Positions 34,864 to 42,232 of a stretch of DNA of 64,000 nucleotides are shown piece by piece. Location: positions 53,329 through 117,328 of the forward strand of contig JAFYQI010000011.1 of the NCBI GenBank assembly GCA_017547175.1, read 5' to 3'. Under the pieces are notes generated by a model, which saw nothing but the letters and a program-made list of their open reading frames with translations, was not told the origin of the DNA and did no database searches. The translations under genes were made by a program, and so were the position numbers. This DNA comes from Alistipes sp. (GTDB taxonomy: Bacteria > Bacteroidota > Bacteroidia > Bacteroidales > Rikenellaceae). Positions within the stretch are counted from its first letter, which is position 1; each line of letters begins with the position of its first letter.

Positions 34864-35367
34864 TCAGATCAATCCTACTTTCACCGCCTCCATTTCAAAG
34901 TTGGGCGTCAAAACCCCCTTGCCGAGATTGTCACGAAGCTCCTCTTGCAACCAGAACCGACCACCGTCAGTCTCCTCCGAGGGGTGGACCTCTCCATCGT
35001 AAATGGCTTGATAGACATAGACCATTTCACGCTCGCGATCTGAATCGTAGAGGTAGTGGCAAATCTTTTCGGGTTGAAAATCCGTGATGCCGATCTCTTC
35101 GCGTACCTCGCGACGAAGGGCCTCCTCGATAGTCTCGCCATAATCGACATGCCCACCTACGGCTGTATCCCATTTGCCCGGCTGAATATCTTTCCACATC
35201 GGACGTTTTTGGAGGTAGAGCTCTCCTCGGCTGTTTTTCAGATGCAGGTGCACTACCGGATGAATCAGACGTGAGCCATTGTGACACTCGCCACGCGTCG
35301 CATGACCGATTACCTCACCTGCCTCGTTGAGGAGGGGAAAGAGCTCCATCAAATTGTCGCTTGCCAT
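34864..35367 (-). CDS. NUDIX hydrolase (IDI/YfcD-like)
   Basis: 167 aa. The Nudix box is complete: GGHVDYGET followed by EALRREVREEIGI. N-terminal features (DNLMELFPLLNEAGEVIGHATRGECH; given here in outline) resemble the YfcD/isopentenyl-isomerase-like group that begins with 'E...vd..g...g...R...H'. Start at ATG 35367, 4 bp after the stop of the DUF1537 kinase gene; the longer frame overlaps that gene. It is the last gene of a three-gene operon. It would hydrolyse a nucleoside-diphosphate-linked compound; the substrate is unknown. Confidence 0.83.
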   Translation of the reverse strand: MASDNLMELFPLLNEAGEVIGHATRGECHNGSRLIHPVVHLHLKNSRGELYLQKRPMWKDIQPGKWDTAVGGHVDYGETIEEALRREVREEIGITDFQPEKICHYLYDSDREREMVYVYQAIYDGEVHPSEETDGGRFWLQEELRDNLGKGVLTPNFEMEAVKVGLI

Positions 35368-35371
35368 CTTT

Positions 35372-36775
35372 TTATGCACGGTTACGAATACGATCAACTA
35401 CCTCACCCAAGGTCTCGACGGCACCCACATTACCCGGGAAGATGACATATAACATCTCGGGGAAGGGGCTTTCGCTGTTGGTCTCTAGGGTCGGAATACC
35501 GGCTGCCGCTTGACCGGCGACACGAGCCATGCGCACCTTCAGGCTGTGCGTGAGAATATCGTGTGAGGTAATACCTCCCTTCGAAATAAGAAAGTCGGGG
35601 CGGAAGGGTAGGGCGCGTACGGCGGCTACCAGGAATTGCGAAATTTTGACTCCCAGCGCTTGGCGTTGAGCTACATCGTCGAGACGAATTTCGCGTCGTG
35701 ACGTGAAGAGGACCGGTACGATACCTTTATTATAGAGTGCTTCGGCACGCGTCATCAACTCTGCGAGTTGGGTTGAATCGTCGTGCAGAATACGCTCAAC
35801 GTCTATTTCAATACCCTCGACATCCTTTAATTGTAACAGTGTGCTCAGCTGCTCAGTGCTCTTCTTTACATGCGAACCCACAATCACCACGCCACGGGCA
35901 TTCGATTTCGGGGCAGTAACATACGGCTGCTCCACAATTCCGCTCAGTGCTTTCGGGAAGGATGATGAGGAGCGAATAACACCACATTGGTTGCGTACGC
36001 CACTCTCAAACAGTGTTAGCACGGCAATAGCCAAACGGCGCAAATCGCGGTAATCGAAGGCATCAGCCGAGAGGTATCGCTTATTGCGGTTGCTACGCAG
36101 TATTTCTGCAATGTCGCTTGTGCGCTGGGTCGCAAGATCGAGGTGCAGCAAATCTTCGGCTACAATCGAGCCTCGGCCCTTCTCGACCATGTAGTCAATC
36201 AGGTTGGCATGTTGGTATGCAAAGACATTGTCACGGGCAAATTCGGTCTCGGAGGTGGGTATGAGGGTTTCGCCTTGCTCCATGTAGTGCACCCCTTCAA
36301 TAGTCATGCGTCCGGCTTCGAAGAAGGCCGGTACAAAGAGCATCGGCATGACAGGTTTTACCCCATGCTCGCGGATCACATCGCTGATCGTGTCGCTTTC
36401 AGCCGGGAAGTGACCACGTAAGGTCGAGTCGCTGCGGCTGACAAAGAGCAGATTGTATCCCTTTTCGCGGTTGGCCTCCATGACCGCCTCGACGGCGTGA
36501 CGCACCACTTCGCGTGCCTGTTCTTCGGTCATGGCACGGCTGTTTACCAACAGGTAAAAGAAGGGCGTTTTATCCTCCAGTGCCTGCTTGATCAACTCCA
36601 CATTCAGATCGGTCAGCAGCAGACAACCGTGTACGGTTTGGATGCCCGTTGGGTCGTCGTCGATGACCACCATGCGGATGCGCTTGCGATGAAATTCATC
36701 GGCAATTCGACCGCGTAACATGGCACCATCTTCACGTCGCCCGTAGCGTTTTTGGACATTTTGTACCGACTTCAT
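35372..36775 (-). CDS. Four-carbon acid sugar kinase-family protein (DUF1537)
   Basis: 467 aa. The N-terminal domain has VVIDDDPTGIQTVHG (the DDxTG motif binding the acid substrate) and SRSDSTLRGHFPAE; the C-terminal nucleotide-binding domain has VIVGSHVKKST and FLISKGGITSHD. Characterised DUF1537 kinases phosphorylate D- or L-threonate or erythronate, usually with a PdxA2 dehydrogenase or an aldolase, neither of which is visible here. The ATG directly abuts the BKACE stop (TAGATG), so the two proteins are translationally coupled. The substrate may be a new acid sugar or keto acid. Confidence 0.85.
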   Translation of the reverse strand: MKSVQNVQKRYGRREDGAMLRGRIADEFHRKRIRMVVIDDDPTGIQTVHGCLLLTDLNVELIKQALEDKTPFFYLLVNSRAMTEEQAREVVRHAVEAVMEANREKGYNLLFVSRSDSTLRGHFPAESDTISDVIREHGVKPVMPMLFVPAFFEAGRMTIEGVHYMEQGETLIPTSETEFARDNVFAYQHANLIDYMVEKGRGSIVAEDLLHLDLATQRTSDIAEILRSNRNKRYLSADAFDYRDLRRLAIAVLTLFESGVRNQCGVIRSSSSFPKALSGIVEQPYVTAPKSNARGVVIVGSHVKKSTEQLSTLLQLKDVEGIEIDVERILHDDSTQLAELMTRAEALYNKGIVPVLFTSRREIRLDDVAQRQALGVKISQFLVAAVRALPFRPDFLISKGGITSHDILTHSLKVRMARVAGQAAAGIPTLETNSESPFPEMLYVIFPGNVGAVETLGEVVDRIRNRA

Positions 36776-37618
36776 CTATCCACGTAGTTTCTTGATGCCC
36801 AAAATTTCTCGAGCCTCTTCGGGAGTTGCCGGTTCGCAACCCAATGCGCGTACCAACTCAACGAGTTTGCTGACCAGGAAGGCATTGGTCGGTGCCGTCT
36901 TGCCCTCTTCGTAGTAGAACGAATCCTCGAATCCGACACGTACTACCGATGCGCCCATGGCGATTGCAAGACCCAAGAAGTGCAGGTCCTTCATAGAATC
37001 GTTATTCAGCCCCCAATGGCCATCCGGCTCCATCAACGAGACCATGTATTGCAGGTTTCGAGGCGTGTCGCTCAGATTGGAGGCTGTACCCGTGCCGAGA
37101 CAGAAATTGTAGCTCATCGGACGATCCAGGACACCTTCGTCGGCCAACTTCGAGCAGGTCTCCACCATGCTCAGGTCGAAGATCTCCATCTCGGGCACCA
37201 CCTTCTCCTCACGCATGCGTCCGGCCCAGTAACGAATTTCGGGTAGTGTGTTGATATAGACACTCTCGCCGAAATTCACCGATCCCATATTGAGGGAGGC
37301 CACCTCAACTCTCGGCTCCGAGAGGCAGACACTGCGATCCTCCAACGACAGGGTCGAAAGACCACCAGTCGAGCCCTGGATTACGATATCCGATTTTTCG
37401 CGAATCAGATCGAGCGTACGGCTGAAGTGGGTCATATCGAAGGTTTGCTCACCCGTTAGATCGCGCACATGCAGATGCACCATCGAGGCACCTGCCTCGG
37501 CACATGCTGCTACATCGGCGGCAATCTCCTCGGGTGTGAGCGGGTTGAAGGATCCTTCGGGTACGGGCTTGCCGACATGGCAAACCGGTGCGACGGTTAC
37601 GACGATTTTACGTTTCAT
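36776..37618 (-). CDS. BKACE-family beta-keto acid cleavage enzyme
   Basis: 280 aa. The Kce/BKACE signature is present: zinc ligands H48 and H50 in VHLHVRD, IVIQGSTGG, and a C-terminal VRVGFED that supplies the Glu ligand. Family enzymes condense a beta-keto acid with acetyl-CoA to give acetoacetate and a CoA ester; the founder acts on 3-keto-5-aminohexanoate in lysine fermentation, but many other substrates are known. No other lysine-fermentation genes are nearby, so the substrate here is probably different. First gene of the BKACE-DUF1537-NUDIX operon. Confidence 0.87.
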   Translation of the reverse strand: MKRKIVVTVAPVCHVGKPVPEGSFNPLTPEEIAADVAACAEAGASMVHLHVRDLTGEQTFDMTHFSRTLDLIREKSDIVIQGSTGGLSTLSLEDRSVCLSEPRVEVASLNMGSVNFGESVYINTLPEIRYWAGRMREEKVVPEMEIFDLSMVETCSKLADEGVLDRPMSYNFCLGTGTASNLSDTPRNLQYMVSLMEPDGHWGLNNDSMKDLHFLGLAIAMGASVVRVGFEDSFYYEEGKTAPTNAFLVSKLVELVRALGCEPATPEEAREILGIKKLRG

Positions 37619-37633
37619 ATTTCAACAACTTAT

Positions 37634-37658
37634 TAGTATGCTATATACTACAAAGATA
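37634..37658 (-). promoter_or_regulatory. BKACE operon -7 element with adjacent palindrome
   Basis: Minus-strand TATCTTTG (37651-37658) fits TAnnTTTG. Immediately downstream lies TAGTAT-5 nt-ATACTA (37634-37650), a perfect 6-bp inverted repeat at the expected start point, suitable for a repressor. No regulator gene is adjacent. Confidence 0.55.
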
Positions 37659-37717
37659 GGAAAGAATTTCGAAAAATGAAAGTGCAAATTCTCCCTGAGT
37701 TTTGCTTTTTGTGTGAT

Positions 37718-37748
37718 AAAAAAAATCCCCACCTTTATGGCGGGGATT
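37718..37748 (-). terminator. Terminator of the small HTH-like gene
   Basis: Minus-strand AATCCCC, 11-nt loop, GGGGATT and then a T run (A run at 37718-37725 on the plus strand). Confidence 0.85.
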
Positions 37749-37765
37749 ATAAGTGGGTGAACGGA

Positions 37766-38008
37766 TTATTTCTGCTCGCTCAAGATGCGCATTGCAACAT
37801 CGAGGATAGCCGTATCGTCCAGCGTAACAACGCCACCATCCGGTCCCGGCTCGAAGTGAACACCTACACACTCCTTTGCGACATGGCTGCCACCGAAGTA
37901 GTTGCGAACGGTCTCAACATCCAGACCCAATTCATCTGCAATACGCTGCGAGCTTCCGCTCGGCAATTTGTCCTTGATACGACGCAGTTCGTTAAATGTG
38001 ATAATCAT
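37766..38008 (-). CDS. Small helix-turn-helix-like DNA-binding protein
   Basis: 80 aa. Residues ~6-40 (ELRRIKDKLP then QRIADELGLDVETVRNYFGG) read as a helix-turn-helix in which the recognition helix would be VETVRNYFG. The second half (HFEPGPDGGVVTLDDTAIL) is a conserved tail that I associate with small Bacteroidales proteins annotated as DNA-binding. It is monocistronic, with its own terminator. Targets are unknown; it could regulate the BKACE operon whose promoter lies 100 bp away in the same direction, but nothing direct shows it. Confidence 0.68.
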   Translation of the reverse strand: MIITFNELRRIKDKLPSGSSQRIADELGLDVETVRNYFGGSHVAKECVGVHFEPGPDGGVVTLDDTAILDVAMRILSEQK

Positions 38009-38105
38009 ATCCGTAAGTTTTAGTTGTTTAAATTTCGTAACACTAAATTAAACAAAAAATCCTAATCATCCAAATATTTTCACCTATTTTCCGCTAAAAA
38101 ATGCG

Positions 38106-38130
38106 AAAAAGGGCCGTTTAGACCCTTTTT
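38106..38130 (-). terminator. Terminator of the FKBP lipoprotein operon
   Basis: AAAAAGGG (38106-38113) and CCCTTTTT (38123-38130) with a 9-nt loop. A second small hairpin TGTGAG...CTCACA (38138-38156) precedes it on the minus strand. Confidence 0.75.
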
Positions 38131-38167
38131 CATGCAGTTGTGAGAGAAATCCTCACATGGTTGTCTT

Positions 38168-39859
38168 TTACTTCTGAGGTTCGATGTAGAACTCAAAGAT
38201 CAGCGGACTGTAGGAGGGAATTTCGGTCGATGTGGTGAGAACCGTTACCGTCTCCTCCTGGGTTGTTCCGTAGTAGTTATTGTAATAACCGCTGTAGTAG
38301 GGATCGTAATAACCGCTGCCGTAATATGAGTCGTAGTAGTTGCCGTAGTAGCCGCCGTAACCTCCATAGCCACCATATCCATAACCGCCATAGTAGGAGT
38401 TATAGTAGTTGTAGTAATTGAGGTAGTTCAGGTAGTCGTAGTAGCTCGACGAGTAGCCTGAAGAGGAGCTAGAGGTCGATCCGCTCTGACCCGATGCACC
38501 ATAACCGAAGGTTGATGTGGTGACCAATGCGCCCCACTGTCCATAGCGCATGGAGGGAATCGTGTAGTAGAAGGCCTCGATCAAACCGCCTTCCTCGGGG
38601 CAATACTCCAAAGCCGTACCGCTCGTTATCACCTCATCGTAGATGATCTCCTTTACCTCGTCAATGTTGGTGTCGAAGATAAAGCCGTCGAGGAAGCGGC
38701 CAATGTACCAAATTTTGACATTACCCGACAGACCGACCGAATCGACACCATCGGCTACCAGCTGCTCTACGCCGGCATAGGGCTCATCGCTGTGGAATCG
38801 CTCCTTCAGCACCTCCGCAATCTTGCGGTTGATCTCCGATACCGATCCTTCGCCTACGTAAGGCTCTATGTCGGCTACATAGGGACCATAGTTGAGCTTG
38901 CTGTAGTTGGGATATTTGTTGTTGATGGTCGATACTTTTTGGTTGAAGTTCAGGTCGTAGATCATCTCTTCGGCGCGGTTGGTCGGGTCGAAGCGGTGAT
39001 TTACGTAGAGTTGTGCAATGGTATCGCAGGCGCTCACCCAACGATTTGCATTCAGGTGGGGGTGATTCTCATCCTCCATGGTGGTGGGGATGGCTACCAT
39101 CTGAACGCCATCGACCTCGGTGGTCTGCTTATTTTTACCCTCGTCGTCCTGTGTCGTATAGATCAACAGACCACCATTGGCTTTGCAGAATGCATCTACA
39201 TCCAACGCTTCGCGCTGCAAGGGATTTTTTACCGTGTCGCAGATCGAGAGGGTAACGATGAAGGGCTTGCCATCCTCAAGCGAGTATTGGCCCTGGTAAC
39301 CACCATCACCTGCAAAACCGTCACCGACTACGCGTGAGGGCATGTAAAGCGTTGCTTTGGAGCCGAAGCGTAGCTTGTATTGCTCGCTCTCAAGGCCGAG
39401 AGCCTCTTTATTGGCGGCGTAATAGTTCGGGCCGAGTGTCTGCTCCTTTTGCAGGGCTAGCCATGTACCCTCCATGAGTGTATAGTAGGCCGATCCGCAA
39501 TACATATAATAAGGTACATAGTGCGTGTATTTGGTGAACGTACCGGCCAACTCAGCTTCGCGTGCATTACGCGTTACGATGATATTACCCTGCATGTCAC
39601 GTCCCGTCAATTCGAAACGAACCCAACGAGTGGTATCGAGAATCGGCTCGGCATCTTTCGAACCAGCATCATGCAGATCGAGGTAATAGCCTCGACCCTC
39701 AAAATTCTGGTAATTATCCTTCAGTTGGGGGCGGTGTTGGGCAATCCAGGCTTTGAGTGAGAGATCCTCGTAGTGGTCGTAGTCGTTTTCTACCTCCTTG
39801 GCGCAAGAGATACCCACGAGCATCACCAACGAAGCCAAAATCAGTTTTGTTAATTTCAT
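38168..39859 (-). CDS. Tandem FKBP-like lipoprotein with Tyr/Gly-rich insertion
   Basis: 563 aa. Lipoprotein signal with Cys19 (VGISC). An N-terminal FKBP-like domain (~75-212) has WVRFELTGRDMQGNII and LRFGSKATLYMPSRVVG. The second FKBP-like domain (~378-563) shows VKIWYIGRFLDGFIFDTNI, then MRYGQWGALVTTSTFGYGASG, and finally SPLIFEFYIEPQ. Between the last two lies an insertion (~457-531) of almost only Tyr, Gly, Ser and Asn, with about 29 Tyr in the 62 residues 469-530. In FKBPs this is the loop over the active site. The domain assignment is by eye. The gene follows another FKBP-like lipoprotein by 30 bp. Confidence 0.72.
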   Translation of the reverse strand: MKLTKLILASLVMLVGISCAKEVENDYDHYEDLSLKAWIAQHRPQLKDNYQNFEGRGYYLDLHDAGSKDAEPILDTTRWVRFELTGRDMQGNIIVTRNAREAELAGTFTKYTHYVPYYMYCGSAYYTLMEGTWLALQKEQTLGPNYYAANKEALGLESEQYKLRFGSKATLYMPSRVVGDGFAGDGGYQGQYSLEDGKPFIVTLSICDTVKNPLQREALDVDAFCKANGGLLIYTTQDDEGKNKQTTEVDGVQMVAIPTTMEDENHPHLNANRWVSACDTIAQLYVNHRFDPTNRAEEMIYDLNFNQKVSTINNKYPNYSKLNYGPYVADIEPYVGEGSVSEINRKIAEVLKERFHSDEPYAGVEQLVADGVDSVGLSGNVKIWYIGRFLDGFIFDTNIDEVKEIIYDEVITSGTALEYCPEEGGLIEAFYYTIPSMRYGQWGALVTTSTFGYGASGQSGSTSSSSSGYSSSYYDYLNYLNYYNYYNSYYGGYGYGGYGGYGGYYGNYYDSYYGSGYYDPYYSGYYNNYYGTTQEETVTVLTTSTEIPSYSPLIFEFYIEPQK

Positions 39860-39889
39860 ATCGTTTTTATTCTCTTTTTTTCGTTGTGC

Positions 39890-40501
39890 TTATTCCACCT
39901 TATCGACCGTAAAGAAGAAGGCAATAGCCGACCCCTTGGGCAGGTAGTTGATCAACTCCTTGTCACCATAGGCCATCGTAAAGGTCATGTAGCTCTCTAC
40001 GTTATCTCGCTCGCGGCATCCGATCAAAGATTGGCGCAAGCCCTGCAGTATGGCGTCTTTTTTAAGGTCAATCACCAATGGTTCAAAGGTCCATGCTCCG
40101 GGCGTTAGCCCAACATCTTCACTGAAGAAGGCGTCTTGGAGTAGCGGATCATTGGTCCAATAGGGCATCGTGATACGGTTGCCGTCGGTGACGATATTCT
40201 TAAACTCGAACAGATAAGCGCGAAAGGTAATGGTCACTACCGATTGATCCGTTACCTCGGGACGTGAAGCTCGATCGGGGTTCCACACACCGTCGATGTA
40301 GCGATATGTCGATTTGCCAAACTCTTCGTAGTAGGGTTGCTCGGTCCCTTGCTCGACATCGGCCAAGGCCACCAAACGGGGCTGGTGGGTCGATGTGAGG
40401 TACGAAACCATCTTCTTCTGCTGGTCGGGGAGGGCATCCTCATTCTTCGAGCAGGAGCAAAGTAGCAAGAGAGCTGTGGCTATGATCGCAAATTGGCGCA
40501 T
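39890..40501 (-). CDS. FKBP-like lipoprotein (DUF4827-type)
   Basis: 203 aa. Lipoprotein signal with Cys15 or Cys17 (LLLCSC). The C-terminal ~130 residues follow the FKBP strand order: DQSVVTITFRAYLFE, a helix with LQGLRQSLIGCRERD, VESYMTFTMAYGD, and AIAFFFTVDKVE. It lacks several residues of active peptidyl-prolyl isomerases, like the Bacteroidetes DUF4827 and gliding-related lipoproteins. It is likely periplasm-facing or outer-membrane anchored. First gene of a two-gene operon with the tandem-FKBP lipoprotein; it has a -7 element upstream. Confidence 0.7.
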   Translation of the reverse strand: MRQFAIIATALLLLCSCSKNEDALPDQQKKMVSYLTSTHQPRLVALADVEQGTEQPYYEEFGKSTYRYIDGVWNPDRASRPEVTDQSVVTITFRAYLFEFKNIVTDGNRITMPYWTNDPLLQDAFFSEDVGLTPGAWTFEPLVIDLKKDAILQGLRQSLIGCRERDNVESYMTFTMAYGDKELINYLPKGSAIAFFFTVDKVE

Positions 40502-40536
40502 CTTTTTTGTGAGTTCGTTTTGCTATATATAACATG

Positions 40537-40544
40537 CAAAGTTA
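40537..40544 (-). promoter_or_regulatory. -7 element of the FKBP lipoprotein operon
   Basis: Minus-strand TAACTTTG fits TAnnTTTG, 35 nt before the ATG at 40501. No TTTG at -33. Confidence 0.6.
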
Positions 40545-40576
40545 CGAAAAACAATCTTAAAATTGCATGATGAACG

Positions 40577-40614
40577 AAAAAAAACGCTTCAAAAGTATGT
40601 GAAGCGTTAAAAAA
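40577..40614 (-). terminator. Terminator after the 41-aa peptide gene
   Basis: Stem AACGCTTCA (40583-40591) and TGAAGCGTT (40600-40608), flanked by A and T runs on both sides. On the minus strand it closes the ruvA-peptide unit. Confidence 0.85.
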
Positions 40615-40630
40615 ACAGGTGTAGAGTTGA

Positions 40631-40756
40631 TTATTTACGACGGCGAAGGTGATCTCTTCGCGGATCGGTCATGCGAGCAATACGACGTCGTTTGAGGAAG
40701 ACAACGAGGAGCAAAACAACGATAAAGACGGCTAAAATAAGTGTAATCAAAGTCAT
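40631..40756 (-). CDS. 41-aa single-span membrane peptide with very basic tail
   Basis: Short gene, ATG at 40754-40756, stop TAA at 40631-40633. Residues 2-21 (TLITLILAVFIVVLLLVVFL) form one hydrophobic helix; the remaining 20 residues (KRRRIARMTDPRRDHLRRRK) contain 11 Lys/Arg, so the tail should stay in the cytoplasm and could touch nucleic acid or phospholipid. It starts 20 bp after the ruvA stop and is followed by a terminator, so it looks like the second gene of a ruvA unit. I do not recognise the family. Clean start, stop and context make it likely real. Confidence 0.7.
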   Translation of the reverse strand: MTLITLILAVFIVVLLLVVFLKRRRIARMTDPRRDHLRRRK

Positions 40757-40776
40757 GTTCGGGTTCGTTTTATGAG

Positions 40777-41376
40777 TTAGAGTCGTTTCAGGGCAGCGCG
40801 TATCAACTCCTCGACTGAGGCGTTCGGCTGTTCTTTGAGAATCGCCTTCAATACCTTCTCGGAAGCCGCTTTTTGGAATCCAAGCATCTGCAGAGCGGCC
40901 ATTGCCTCCTCCATCAGTGGCGAAGTTGTGGCGCTGGTCATGGCTTGTTCGAAGGCTTCAGCCTGGTTGCTGCGTAGCGTCATCATCTTTCCACTGAGTT
41001 CGACAATGATTTTCTGGGCTGTTTTAAGACCTAACCCCTTGACGTTCTTGAGCAGTACGGCATTGCCGGCCGAGATGATCTGCTGCAATTCGCGTGGCGT
41101 GTAGGTCGAAAGAATCATGCGCGCCGTACCGCCACCTACCCCCGATACTCCGATCAGCAGTCGGAATAATTCGCGCTCTTCACGCGATGCAAAACCGTAG
41201 AGCAGATGTGCATCTTCGCGGACAATGTAGTGAACCCAAAGCTTTGCTTCGGTAGCCTGTTCAATGGCCGAAAAAGTTTCGAGTGAGATGTGCAGATAGT
41301 AACCCACGCCCGCAGCTTCGATCACAGCATATGTCGGGGCTACTTCAGCCACCTTTCCGCAGATGTATTCGTACAT
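40777..41376 (-). CDS. ruvA: Holliday junction DNA helicase subunit RuvA
   Basis: 199 aa, full length. The N-terminal OB fold has MYEYICGKV and the family YLHIS...HYIVREDAHLLYGF; the two helix-hairpin-helix motifs include GVSGVGGGTARMIL and VKGLGLKTAQKIIVEL; the C-terminal domain (UBA-like) contacts RuvB. RuvA binds four-way junctions and drives branch migration with RuvB. ruvB and ruvC are not adjacent. A small membrane-peptide gene follows. Confidence 0.95.
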   Translation of the reverse strand: MYEYICGKVAEVAPTYAVIEAAGVGYYLHISLETFSAIEQATEAKLWVHYIVREDAHLLYGFASREERELFRLLIGVSGVGGGTARMILSTYTPRELQQIISAGNAVLLKNVKGLGLKTAQKIIVELSGKMMTLRSNQAEAFEQAMTSATTSPLMEEAMAALQMLGFQKAASEKVLKAILKEQPNASVEELIRAALKRL

Positions 41377-41510
41377 GATTCCCTCTTTTTTGGTCCGTAG
41401 AAGCGTGCGAGAGGCTGTGTATTGCTCTATTTAGACCCTCGTTTTCGATCTCTACGGCTAAATTGTGTGTAAATTTTACCTTTTACACGACAAAAATAAA
41501 GAAATTTTCT

Positions 41511-41518
41511 TACCTTTG
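41511..41518 (+). promoter_or_regulatory. -7 element of the OmpH-like gene
   Basis: TACCTTTG fits TAnnTTTG, 49 nt before the ATG at 41568. A minus-strand TATTTTTG (41491-41498) just upstream could serve ruvA in the opposite direction. Confidence 0.6.
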
Positions 41519-41567
41519 TAAATCTTTCGAGTAAAAAGCGAAAACAAAAAATTAAAATAGAACAACC

Positions 41568-42146
41568 ATGAAAAAAATCTTTCTTTTCGCGCTGGCTGCG
41601 GCTTGCGCTTTGACGGCCTGTCAGACGGGCACTACGACCGATAACCAGGCTGCTGCCGAGGTGGCAACGATTGGTGGCTCGGATATTGCTTATGTGAGTG
41701 TTGAGCAGGTACTTGCCGAGTGCGAGTTGATGTTGGGTGAGGGTCAGGCTTTGGCCGAGAAGACCCAGAAGGCACAGGAGAGCTGGGCCAAGAAGGAGCA
41801 GTCGTTGGCTGCCGAGGCTGCTCAGTTGCAGGAGAAGTATGAGAAGGGTCTGATTACCACGCGTGATGCACAGGCCAAGCAGGAGAGCATTCAGAAGCGA
41901 GTAGCTGCCTACCAGGCTTCGGCTCAGAAGGAGGCTCAGACGCTCGATGAGGAGAACCGCGTATTCACGAACCGTATGCAGGATCTGGTGATGCGTGCCG
42001 TACAGGAGGTGAATGCCGAGAAGCAGTACAAGATGATTGTCAATGCAAACTCGCTGCTCGATGCCGACACGACGCTCAATATCACGCTGAAGGTGCTTGA
42101 CAAGGTAAACGAGCTCTACACCAAGGAGAAGAACGAGGTTAAGTAA
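41568..42146 (+). CDS. OmpH/Skp-like periplasmic chaperone lipoprotein
   Basis: 192 aa. Lipoprotein signal with Cys18 (LTAC). Residues 40-192 have the OmpH/Skp plan: IAYVSVEQVLAEC (the start strand of Skp), a long coiled-coil-type helix pair rich in Ala, Gln, Glu and Lys (about 60-150), and a return segment VQEVNAEKQYKMIVNAN...LN. Skp-type proteins hold unfolded outer-membrane proteins in the periplasm. Unlike E. coli Skp it is lipid-anchored. Monocistronic, with a promoter and a strong terminator. Confidence 0.82.
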   Translation: MKKIFLFALAAACALTACQTGTTTDNQAAAEVATIGGSDIAYVSVEQVLAECELMLGEGQALAEKTQKAQESWAKKEQSLAAEAAQLQEKYEKGLITTRDAQAKQESIQKRVAAYQASAQKEAQTLDEENRVFTNRMQDLVMRAVQEVNAEKQYKMIVNANSLLDADTTLNITLKVLDKVNELYTKEKNEVK

Positions 42147-42170
42147 TCCTCGAACCGAATAAGTAACCAC

Positions 42171-42207
42171 AAACGCCGGCTCGATTCAGATGACCGGCGT
42201 TTTTTTT
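42171..42207 (+). terminator. Terminator after the OmpH-like gene
   Basis: ACGCCGG (42173-42179) and CCGGCGT (42194-42200), 14-nt loop, seven T residues. Confidence 0.88.
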
Positions 42208-42232
42208 AGATGCAGCAATAACCGAATTTGTT

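Noticed and set aside
38138..38156. TGTGAG...CTCACA hairpin next to the FKBP operon terminator, considered as a second terminator or a CRP-like site
   Set aside because: Short stem without a T run, and the half-sites lie at a gene end rather than a promoter.
38267..38491. Tract of repeated TAGTAG/CCGTAG units considered as a CRISPR array or tandem satellite
   Set aside because: It is in frame within a lipoprotein gene and codes for a Tyr/Gly-rich loop; no spacer-repeat structure.
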